NCBI GenBank assembly: GCA_003498085.1
Contig: DNCM01000046.1
Location: 1 to 6,249 of the forward strand
Reading direction: 5' to 3'
Source: a bacterium
Lineage (GTDB): Bacteria > UBA9089 > UBA9088
DNA length: 6,249 nt
Position 1 is the first letter of the stretch; the number at the start of each line of letters is the position of its first letter. This document shows positions 1 through 5,184 of this stretch, piece by piece. A program made the position numbers and the translations under genes. Under the pieces are notes generated by a model that made no database searches, was not told the DNA's origin, and saw only the letters and a list, made by a program, of their open reading frames with translations.

Positions 1-2
1 TT

Positions 3-59
3 AACCAAAAAGGGCCTTTTTTACCAAAAAATTCAAATTTAGCCAAAAAGATATGGGTA
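3..59. repeat. Three CCAAAAA motifs phased at 19 bp
   Basis: CCAAAAA occurs at 5, 24 and 43, exactly 19 bp apart each time. If the units are drawn as 3-21, 22-40 and 41-59, the first two also share a C at unit position 13 and a terminal TTT, but the third agrees only in the core. No fourth copy follows. This may be the degenerate end of a tandem array cut by the window edge, phased A-tracts, or coincidence in A-rich DNA. Confidence 0.35.
7..21. repeat. Short inverted repeat AAAAAGG/CCTTTTT
   Basis: AAAAAGG (7-13) and CCTTTTT (15-21) are perfect reverse complements around a single G. A one-base loop cannot form, so a real hairpin would open to about five A-T pairs with a GGGCC loop, which is weak. 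The T-run could make it the tail of a terminator for a gene off the left edge, but it does not stand on its own as one. Confidence 0.25.
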
Positions 60-102
60 AGTTTCAATAGCTAAATACTTTCCTTTCGGGATAAAATTAT
101 GG

Positions 103-113
103 TAAAATAAAAT
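103..113 (+). promoter_or_regulatory. -10-like elements for dapL (leaderless type)
   Basis: Two overlapping TAAAAT hexamers lie at 103-108 and 108-113. The first follows TGG, giving an extended -10 look (TGn). The second ends 5 nt before the ATG at 119, so initiation would fall at or next to the start codon. No convincing -35 is visible about 17 bp upstream. No Shine-Dalgarno sequence is present before the ATG. Confidence 0.45.
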
Positions 114-118
114 ACCTT

Positions 119-1264
119 ATGGATAGACGTTCGGAGAAATTAAAAAGCCTTCCAGAGTACCCTTTTGCAAAGATCGATAGGCTAAAAGAAGGAGTTGAAA
201 AAAGAGAAGTAATTGACCTTGGAATAGGCGATCCTGACTTACCGACCCCAACACATATCATTTCTGCATTAAAAGAGGCATTGAATGACCCAAAGATCCA
301 TAGATATCCCCCTTATAACGGCTATTTGGAATTAAGGCTTGCAATTTCTTCTTGGTATAAAAACAGATTTGGTGTTTCTTTAGAACCAAATTCTGAAATA
401 TTACCCCTCGTTGGTTCAAAGGATGGCATCTTTCATATTGTCCCTTCTATAATAAATCCAGGTGATGTTGTCCTTGTACCAGATCCAGGATATCCTGTAT
501 ATTTCTCTGCGACGATTCTCGGGCATGGAGTTCCAAGAATAGTACCCCTTCTTCCGGAAAATAATTTCTTACCTAATCTTTCTGAGATTGATACAAAAGG
601 GGTAAAGGCTATGTTTATAAACTACCCAAACAACCCAACTGGTGCAGCCTGCGATATAGAATTTTTAGAAAAATTGGTTTTATGGGCAAAAGAGAATGAT
701 ATTATTATCCTTTTTGACATGGCATATTCTGAAGTTTATTTTGAAGAAGCGCCTCCAAGTATTCTTCAAATACCTGGGGCAATTGATTTCTGCCTTGAGT
801 TTCATTCACTATCAAAAACATTCAATATGACAGGATGGAGAATAGGTTTTTGTGTTGGAAATAAAGATATTATAAAGGCACTCTTAGAGTATAAGACAAA
901 TGTAGATTCTGGAATATTTGGCGCAGTCCAGTATGCAGCAATTTCTGCATTAACAGGAAGTCAAATTTGTATTGAGGAGATGAGGGCAATTTATAAAAAA
1001 AGAATGGATGTTTTGGTTCGTGGCCTTTCAAAGGCAGGATTTAATGTTCAAAAGCCGAAAGCAAGCTTTTACATTTGGATGAAAATCGAAGGCAAATCCT
1101 CTGATTTCTCTGAACACCTTTTACAAGAGACAGGCGTTGTATGTACTCCTGGAGTAAGCTTTGGAAAATATGGAGAGGAATTTGTGAGATTTTCAGTAAC
1201 AAATAGCGATGAAAAGATAGATGAGGCTGTTAATAGAATAATAAAATGGAAAAGCTCGTTATAA
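119..1264 (+). CDS. dapL: LL-diaminopimelate aminotransferase (DapL-type, class I/II PLP aminotransferase)
   Basis: This PLP-dependent fold-type I aminotransferase most likely converts tetrahydrodipicolinate plus glutamate directly to LL-diaminopimelate in the cytoplasm, the one-step route to lysine and meso-DAP. The fold is complete at 381 aa: GIGDPDLPTP (35-44), NNPTG (171-175), D200 in FDMAYSE to contact the PLP ring nitrogen, the Schiff-base lysine K233 in SLSKTFNMTGWRIGF with R241, and R357 near the end to bind substrate carboxylate. The segments around D200 and K233 resemble DapL rather than generic aspartate aminotransferases, but the two groups are close, so substrate choice is inferred. 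The ATG at 119 is preceded by a -10-like sequence and no ribosome binding site; an upstream ATG at 99 stops after two codons. The 3' end overlaps folB by 19 nt. Confidence 0.85.
   Translation: MDRRSEKLKSLPEYPFAKIDRLKEGVEKREVIDLGIGDPDLPTPTHIISALKEALNDPKIHRYPPYNGYLELRLAISSWYKNRFGVSLEPNSEILPLVGSKDGIFHIVPSIINPGDVVLVPDPGYPVYFSATILGHGVPRIVPLLPENNFLPNLSEIDTKGVKAMFINYPNNPTGAACDIEFLEKLVLWAKENDIIILFDMAYSEVYFEEAPPSILQIPGAIDFCLEFHSLSKTFNMTGWRIGFCVGNKDIIKALLEYKTNVDSGIFGAVQYAAISALTGSQICIEEMRAIYKKRMDVLVRGLSKAGFNVQKPKASFYIWMKIEGKSSDFSEHLLQETGVVCTPGVSFGKYGEEFVRFSVTNSDEKIDEAVNRIIKWKSSL
1234..1239 (+). promoter_or_regulatory. Possible internal -10 for folB
   Basis: TAGAAT matches TATAAT at five of six positions and ends 6 nt before the folB ATG, the same spacing as at prp and secF. 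It lies inside the dapL coding sequence and I find no -35, so it may be chance or only a secondary promoter. Confidence 0.3.
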
Positions 1265-1608
1265 AAGGGCTTAAACTCTGGGGTTATCATGGGATAGAAG
1301 AAAAAGAGAAAAAAGAAGGGCAGGAATTCATATTCGATATTGAACTTATTGGAGATTTTCCAAAAGAGGACAGCTTGGAAAAAACCATTGATTATCTTGA
1401 GGTTATAAAAGAGGTAGAAAGGATAAATAAAGGGTCTTGCTTGCTTATTGAAACACTTGCAAGGAAAATAAAAGATAATCTTTCTTCCAAATTTGGGCAA
1501 GAGGTAAATGTTTATGTAAAGAAAATTCCAAAGATAAATTATTCCCTAGAATATGTCTCAGCAGAAATTTATAATCCCTTAAACGCTATAAAGATAACCA
1601 AGAAATAA
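1246..1608 (+). CDS. folB: Dihydroneopterin aldolase (FolB)
   Basis: FolB cleaves 7,8-dihydroneopterin to 6-hydroxymethyl-dihydropterin and glycolaldehyde in folate synthesis. The 120-aa length is normal for this tunnel-fold enzyme. The signature GYHG (13-16) is followed by E21 and GQEF (25-28). E21, Y50 (in TIDYLEV), E69 (in LIETLA) and K93 (in VKKIPK) line up by eye with S. aureus E22, Y54, E74 and K100, so the active site looks complete. The gene overlaps dapL by 19 nt in another frame and has no Shine-Dalgarno sequence. It may be translated by coupling to dapL, from an internal leaderless transcript, or both. Its last 13 codons and stop overlap the end of the convergent antiporter gene by 40 bp. 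No other folate gene is in view. Confidence 0.9.
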   Translation: MEKLVIKGLKLWGYHGIEEKEKKEGQEFIFDIELIGDFPKEDSLEKTIDYLEVIKEVERINKGSCLLIETLARKIKDNLSSKFGQEVNVYVKKIPKINYSLEYVSAEIYNPLNAIKITKK

Positions 1609-2522
1609 AACAAAGTAAAGATTATACCCTGTAATTTTGTAAGGCGCCCTGTTAGAATATTGAGTGTGGCAAATAAAGTTAAGATAGTCATCATCAAAAA
1701 TGGAATAGAAAGCATTCCAGTAACCGGAGAATCACCTTTTAAAAACCCAATGATTGCTAATGTTCCAATAAGAAGGCTATTATGATTTACCTTTGTCCCG
1801 ATAAAATTGCAAACAGAGATTTCTGCCAATGCACCATTTCTAATAACTGTAATATATGCTGTAAGCTTTTCAGGTATTTCTGATGCAATAGGACCAATAA
1901 GAATGGCAATTGTAACAGGGTTTATCCCAAGCTTATGGGAAACCTCGATCATAGTATCAACAAATGGGTGTGAGGCGAAGAATACAATTGCACCTCCAGT
2001 TATCAAAAGCAAAGAGCCCTTCTTTAGACTTATATTTTCTTTTTCTGGTTTAAAACTTGCAAATGAATGAAGTGTTGTCTGGATAACATAGGCAACAAAA
2101 ATAGCAACAAGGATTATTCCATCCTTAAGGTCAAGACTCCCTCCTTCCCAGACAAGGAATAGAGCAATGATAGCTGTTATACTCAAATAAATAGCATCTA
2201 TACGTGTCTGATGCGAAAGGGAAATTACATGAACTGGTTTTTTAGATACCCTTGTTGTTGCAAATAGGATGACAGACCCATAGCCTAATGTAATGAGCAA
2301 TGTACAAGCACCAATGGTTGAGCCAATAGCAACGCCATAGTTTCCCTTAAGAGATGCCCAAATGACGAACATATATTCGGGCAATGTTCCAATTAGGGCA
2401 AGAAATATTGAACCAACAAGGTTTGCTCCATATTTTTTAGTATATCCTTCGGCACCAAGGCTTAAAATGTAAGAGGCAAAAGTAACGACAAGTAATAATC
2501 CCAAAAATTTAATGAATAGCAT
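1569..2522 (-). CDS. CaCA-family cation antiporter (sodium/calcium exchanger-like membrane protein)
   Basis: This is a 317-aa polytopic inner-membrane protein, close to the length of YrbG-type exchangers, with the two internal alpha-repeats of the Ca2+:cation antiporter family. Alpha-1 (about 37-80) reads LALIGTLPEYMF with E49, then GVAIGSTIGACTLL. Alpha-2 (about 203-258) reads IGPIASEIPEKLTAY with E215 and E218, then CNFIGTKVNHNSLLIG. A hydrophilic loop (about 155-168) separates the halves. Known members exchange Ca2+ or other cations for Na+, H+ or K+; the ion here cannot be read from sequence. Both repeats differ from the canonical GTSLPE...GSN pattern. It is the second gene of the mutM operon: its ATG shares a base with the mutM stop (TAATG), and a weak AGG lies 4 nt before the start. 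It has no visible terminator, and its end lies inside folB. Confidence 0.85.
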   Translation of the reverse strand: MLFIKFLGLLLVVTFASYILSLGAEGYTKKYGANLVGSIFLALIGTLPEYMFVIWASLKGNYGVAIGSTIGACTLLITLGYGSVILFATTRVSKKPVHVISLSHQTRIDAIYLSITAIIALFLVWEGGSLDLKDGIILVAIFVAYVIQTTLHSFASFKPEKENISLKKGSLLLITGGAIVFFASHPFVDTMIEVSHKLGINPVTIAILIGPIASEIPEKLTAYITVIRNGALAEISVCNFIGTKVNHNSLLIGTLAIIGFLKGDSPVTGMLSIPFLMMTILTLFATLNILTGRLTKLQGIIFTLFYFLVIFIAFKGL

Positions 2523-3316
2523 TAAACCTGACAGTTTGGACAGAAGAATGTTCTCCTTCCACCTAGTTTTATCTTCTTGATAATTGTCCTACAGGCAAGG
2601 CAATTTTCTCCTTCACGATTATGAATCTTACATACAAAACCTCCTTTTAAGCCATCTAGGCGGACAAAATCATCTAATGTCACTCCACCATTTTTTATTG
2701 CATCGTTTAAAACATATCCAATGGATTTATAGATTGCAGAAATTTCTTCGTCATTTAGACTTAAAACTTGCCTTTCTGGACTTATTTTTGCTAAAAATAA
2801 TATCTCATCAGAATAGGTATTTCCAATTCCAGAAATAGTTTTTTGATCCATAAGGACAGTTTTAATTTTTCCTCTTTTGGGAAGGATGGTTTTGAAATCA
2901 GCGATATTAATACTCAACGCATCAAGACCCAATTCACTAAGCCTTTTTTGCCTTTCTTCTTCTGATAAAAGATGTGCACCTGCACCAAATGCAAGCTGGG
3001 AAAAACAGAGAAAATAGCCATTATCAAAGGAAAAAGTAAGTTGGGATGATAAGATCTTTTCTTTTGTTGCAAGTATCCTTCCAAATAACTTAAGGTGAAT
3101 AAATAGGGAACTACCATTGGACAGATTAAGTATAAGGTTTTTCCCTTTTCTTTCTGTTGAGAGAATACATGTTCCAATAATAGCTTCCCTAAATTTATTT
3201 TTCTCGATATTTATTGACCTTCTATCAGAAACAGAGATATCGATTATCTTTTTTCCAAGGAAACCATATTCTTCAATTTCTTTTCTTAGAGTTTCGATTT
3301 CTGGTGCTTCTGGCAT
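2522..3316 (-). CDS. mutM: Formamidopyrimidine-DNA glycosylase family protein (MutM/Fpg-Nei)
   Basis: This is a bifunctional DNA glycosylase/AP lyase of base-excision repair, 264 aa and full length. Catalytic P2 and E3 are in MPEAPEIET, with Met removal exposing the nucleophilic proline. K59 in RKGKN matches the conserved phosphate-binding lysine. The helix-two-turn-helix region carries MDQKTISGIGNTYSDEILF (156-174), with N166. The C-terminal zinc finger uses C239, C242, C259 and C262, with the DNA-contacting arginine in GGRRTFFCPNC. An additional C229 and H232 precede it. Two deviations stand out: the usual D-x-R-R-F-G stretch reads SQLAFG (106-111), losing the arginine that faces the orphaned base, and the intercalating methionine is replaced in LKLFG (75-79). 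The lesion range may therefore differ from classic 8-oxoguanine MutM. The gene leads a minus-strand operon with its own leaderless-type promoter. Confidence 0.9.
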   Translation of the reverse strand: MPEAPEIETLRKEIEEYGFLGKKIIDISVSDRRSINIEKNKFREAIIGTCILSTERKGKNLILNLSNGSSLFIHLKLFGRILATKEKILSSQLTFSFDNGYFLCFSQLAFGAGAHLLSEEERQKRLSELGLDALSINIADFKTILPKRGKIKTVLMDQKTISGIGNTYSDEILFLAKISPERQVLSLNDEEISAIYKSIGYVLNDAIKNGGVTLDDFVRLDGLKGGFVCKIHNREGENCLACRTIIKKIKLGGRRTFFCPNCQV

Positions 3317-3322
3317 AGATTA

Positions 3323-3352
3323 AGTGTATCTTTAAAAAATAACAAATGTCTA
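3323..3352 (-). promoter_or_regulatory. mutM promoter, leaderless type
   Basis: On the minus strand TAGACA (3352-3347, five of six to TTGACA) and TACACT (3328-3323, four of six to TATAAT) are separated by 18 bp. The -10 ends 6 nt before the mutM ATG at 3316, so the transcript should begin at or beside the A of the start codon. No ribosome binding site is present. It interlocks with the oppositely directed prp promoter. Confidence 0.6.
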
Positions 3353-3359
3353 GTATAAT
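3331..3359 (+). promoter_or_regulatory. prp promoter, leaderless type
   Basis: TTTAAA (3331-3336, four of six to TTGACA) lies 17 bp before a perfect TATAAT (3354-3359). The -10 ends 6 nt before the prp ATG at 3366, which puts the expected start of transcription on the A of the ATG. No Shine-Dalgarno sequence is present. The element lies between and across the mutM -10 and -35. Confidence 0.7.
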
Positions 3360-3365
3360 CTTTTT

Positions 3366-3680
3366 ATGATTAGTATGGAGATAAAAAGGGACAAAAGGGG
3401 AAGGATCGTTTTTTTTAGAGCAAAAGGCCATTCTGGCTATAAAAAAAAGGGAGAAGATATTGTTTGTGCGGGAGTATCTGCAATTCTTCAGACAACCCTC
3501 CTTGGACTTTCTAAACATCTTAATATGAGGCTTGATGTTATAAAAGAAGAAGGCTACCTTGAGGTAAAAATTCTTGATGAACCTCTGTCTACCGCATCTT
3601 CTATCCTTGAGGCAATGTTGCTTGGTCTCTTGGAGATAAAGGATAAATATCCCAAATATTTGGAGATAATTCAGATATAA
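3366..3680 (+). CDS. prp: Ribosomal-processing cysteine protease Prp
   Basis: Prp is a small cysteine protease that in Firmicutes and some other lineages removes an N-terminal extension from ribosomal protein L27, a step needed for ribosome function. The 104-aa length is typical. The catalytic pair is H22 in KGHSGY and C34 in the EDIVCAGVSAI motif (30-40), matching the published S. aureus H22/C34 positions and spacing. The C-terminal helix ending KYPKYLEIIQI is also typical. ATG at 3366 is preferred because a perfect -10 ends 6 nt upstream; a second in-frame ATG at 3375 would shorten the protein by three residues. Family members usually sit between rplU and rpmA, but here neither neighbour is present. 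A low-GC hairpin downstream may end the transcript. Confidence 0.88.
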   Translation: MISMEIKRDKRGRIVFFRAKGHSGYKKKGEDIVCAGVSAILQTTLLGLSKHLNMRLDVIKEEGYLEVKILDEPLSTASSILEAMLLGLLEIKDKYPKYLEIIQI

Positions 3681-3720
3681 ACGACATTAGAAAATAAGCT
3701 TTTTGAAGGACGCTTGTACA

Positions 3721-3751
3721 GCAGTTTCAAAAAGAAACTTGCTAATTTTTT
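3721..3751 (+). terminator. Possible weak intrinsic terminator after prp
   Basis: AGTTTC (3723-3728) and GAAACT (3734-3739) form a perfect 6-bp stem around an AAAAA loop, extendable by GC/GC with one bulged T. A T-run follows at 3746-3751 after CTAA. The stem is AT-rich, so termination would be inefficient. Its 3' arm overlaps the proposed secF -35. Confidence 0.4.
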
Positions 3752-3768
3752 AAGGAAAATTATATAAT
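3739..3768 (+). promoter_or_regulatory. secF promoter, leaderless type
   Basis: TTGCTA (3739-3744, four of six to TTGACA) and a perfect TATAAT (3763-3768) are separated by 18 bp. The -10 ends 6 nt before the secF ATG at 3775, so the transcript should start at the A of the ATG. No Shine-Dalgarno sequence is present. The -35 shares bases with the hairpin after prp. Confidence 0.7.
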
Positions 3769-3774
3769 TTCGGC

Positions 3775-4641
3775 ATGATTGATTTTTTAAGATTTAGAAA
3801 GTTTTTTTTCATATTCTCTGGGATATTGACAGGGTTTGGGCTTATCTCCTTTATTCTTAAAGGAAAAGACAATTTTGGAATCGACTTTATGGGGGGAACA
3901 ATGCTCCACCTTAAGTTTGAAAAACAACTAAATGAAGCAGATATAAATAGTATAAGAAAAAAAATTGAAGCTTCTAAAATTAGGGCTTCTATCCAATATT
4001 TTGGTGGAGAGAAAAAAGAGCTTATAGTCAAAGCAAAGGGTGTTCAAGAAGATGTGTCTTTAAAAATAAGGGAAATTATAGAAACTATTGGTGATTTTGA
4101 ATACTCCTCTGAGTATATCGGTCCTTCTGTAAGCAGAGACCTTGTATCCCTTGCCATAAAAGCAGTTATTATCGCAATAATTGCAATGCTTATTTATATT
4201 GCAATAAGGTTTGAGTTTAGATTTGGCATCTCTGCAGTCATTGCTTTAATCCACGATATAACTTTTGTATTGGGGATATATTCCCTTACAGGATGCGAGT
4301 TCAATGTCCCGACAATCGCTGCATTTTTGACGGTTGTTGGTTATTCGATAAATGATACGATTGTTGTCTTCGATAGGATAAGAGAGAACCTTAAACTTCT
4401 TCGTCGTGAGGATTATTATATAATAGTAAACAAAAGTATTAATCAAGTCCTTCCAAGGACGATCATTACATCCTTAACTACCTTATTTGTCTGCTCTGCA
4501 CTGTTGATATTTGCAGGTGGAGAGGTTTCTAAGTTTGCACTTGTCCTTGTTGTTGGAGTAATAATCGGGACATACTCATCCGACTGTGTTGCAAGCCCAA
4601 TTTTATATGAATGGCACAAAAGAAGCCAGGTTAAGAAATAA
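3775..4641 (+). CDS. secF: Protein translocase subunit SecF
   Basis: SecF, with SecD, forms the proton-driven accessory complex that pulls preproteins out of the SecYEG channel on the periplasmic side. At 288 aa this is a normal SecF with six expected membrane segments: one near 8-28, a periplasmic P1 domain (about 30-120) starting with GIDFMGGT (35-42), then five in the C-terminal half. Hallmarks are GPSVSRDL (116-123), ALIHD (157-161), IAAFLTVVGYSINDTIVVFDRIRE (181-204) and the last segment with ASPILYEW. The D161 and D195 region belongs to the conserved proton-relay part of the RND fold. secD, normally directly upstream or fused, is absent: prp occupies that place. Its own leaderless-type promoter fits independent expression. 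A 64-nt gap separates it from the following RNase gene, which may be co-transcribed. Confidence 0.95.
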   Translation: MIDFLRFRKFFFIFSGILTGFGLISFILKGKDNFGIDFMGGTMLHLKFEKQLNEADINSIRKKIEASKIRASIQYFGGEKKELIVKAKGVQEDVSLKIREIIETIGDFEYSSEYIGPSVSRDLVSLAIKAVIIAIIAMLIYIAIRFEFRFGISAVIALIHDITFVLGIYSLTGCEFNVPTIAAFLTVVGYSINDTIVVFDRIRENLKLLRREDYYIIVNKSINQVLPRTIITSLTTLFVCSALLIFAGGEVSKFALVLVVGVIIGTYSSDCVASPILYEWHKRSQVKK

Positions 4642-4705
4642 AGGCACAAATACACAAAAGCTTTTTATGAAAATCTATTAATTAATATCTATCGAACAAG
4701 TTGAG

Positions 4706-5161
4706 ATGAAATTCATCCTCGATGATATGCTTGGAAAGCTTGCGAGGTGGTTGCGTATCATGGGCTATGATGCAAAGTATCCAACAAGGGTCTCTGATGA
4801 GAAGATAATTGAAATAGCAAAGGATGAAGGAAGGATCCTCCTTACAAGGGATAGGGCACTTGCAAAGAGATTCATAGTTCCATCCCTTTTTATCCTCTCA
4901 ACAGATATCGATGAGCAACTTGTTCAGGTGATAAAAAGGTTTTCATTGGATATAAAAGACATCTGGAAAAGGTGTCCTGTCTGTAATGGGATTTTAAATT
5001 CAATAGAAAAAGAAGAAGTAAAGGGAAATGTCCCCCAGATTGTTTTTTTAAGATATGACGAATTTTTTCTCTGCTCATCCTGTAAAAAGTACTATTGGAA
5101 GGGTTATCACTGGGATGGGATTACCCAAAGATTGAAAAAACAGACAGAACAGGCAGACTAA
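4706..5161 (+). CDS. Mut7-C RNase domain protein (PIN-like, DUF82) with zinc ribbon
   Basis: This 151-aa cytoplasmic protein matches the stand-alone Mut7-C family, a PIN-like predicted ribonuclease named after the C-terminus of C. elegans MUT-7. The N-terminal half has KFILDDMLGKLARWLRIMGYD (2-22) with acidic D6 and D7, D31, and the LLTRD motif (45-49), which together would hold the catalytic metal. The C-terminal half is a zinc ribbon: CPVC (90-93) and CSSC (123-126), followed by the family-typical KKYYWKGYHW (127-136). RNase activity is inferred from the fold; substrates are not known. ATG at 4706 is the only plausible start, since in-frame codons upstream reach a TAA at 4679 without another start. 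No Shine-Dalgarno sequence and no -10 at the spacing seen for other genes is present, so it may be expressed from the secF transcript. Confidence 0.85.
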   Translation: MKFILDDMLGKLARWLRIMGYDAKYPTRVSDEKIIEIAKDEGRILLTRDRALAKRFIVPSLFILSTDIDEQLVQVIKRFSLDIKDIWKRCPVCNGILNSIEKEEVKGNVPQIVFLRYDEFFLCSSCKKYYWKGYHWDGITQRLKKQTEQAD

Positions 5162-5184
5162 AAAGCTAGCTCTTTGGATAAATT

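Noticed and set aside
1069..1500. 143-codon open frame on the minus strand under dapL and folB
   Set aside because: It lies antisense to two well-supported enzymes, has a Phe/Lys-rich composition typical of the complement of AT-rich coding DNA, and no recognisable domain.
2584..3177. Open frames on both strands inside mutM (87 aa on minus, 84 aa on plus)
   Set aside because: They lie entirely within a gene with intact catalytic and zinc motifs and show no family features.
3750..4031. 93-codon open frame on the minus strand under secF
   Set aside because: It is antisense to the conserved SecF N-terminus and its hydrophobic look is only the complement of that sequence.
4656..4665. Palindrome AAAAGCTTTT after secF as a terminator
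   Set aside because: There is no room for a loop and the stem is too weak; it is a HindIII-like palindrome in AT-rich DNA.
4676..4687. Perfect palindrome TATTAATTAATA upstream of the RNase gene as an operator
   Set aside because: It is all A and T, expected by chance at this composition, and no second copy is seen.
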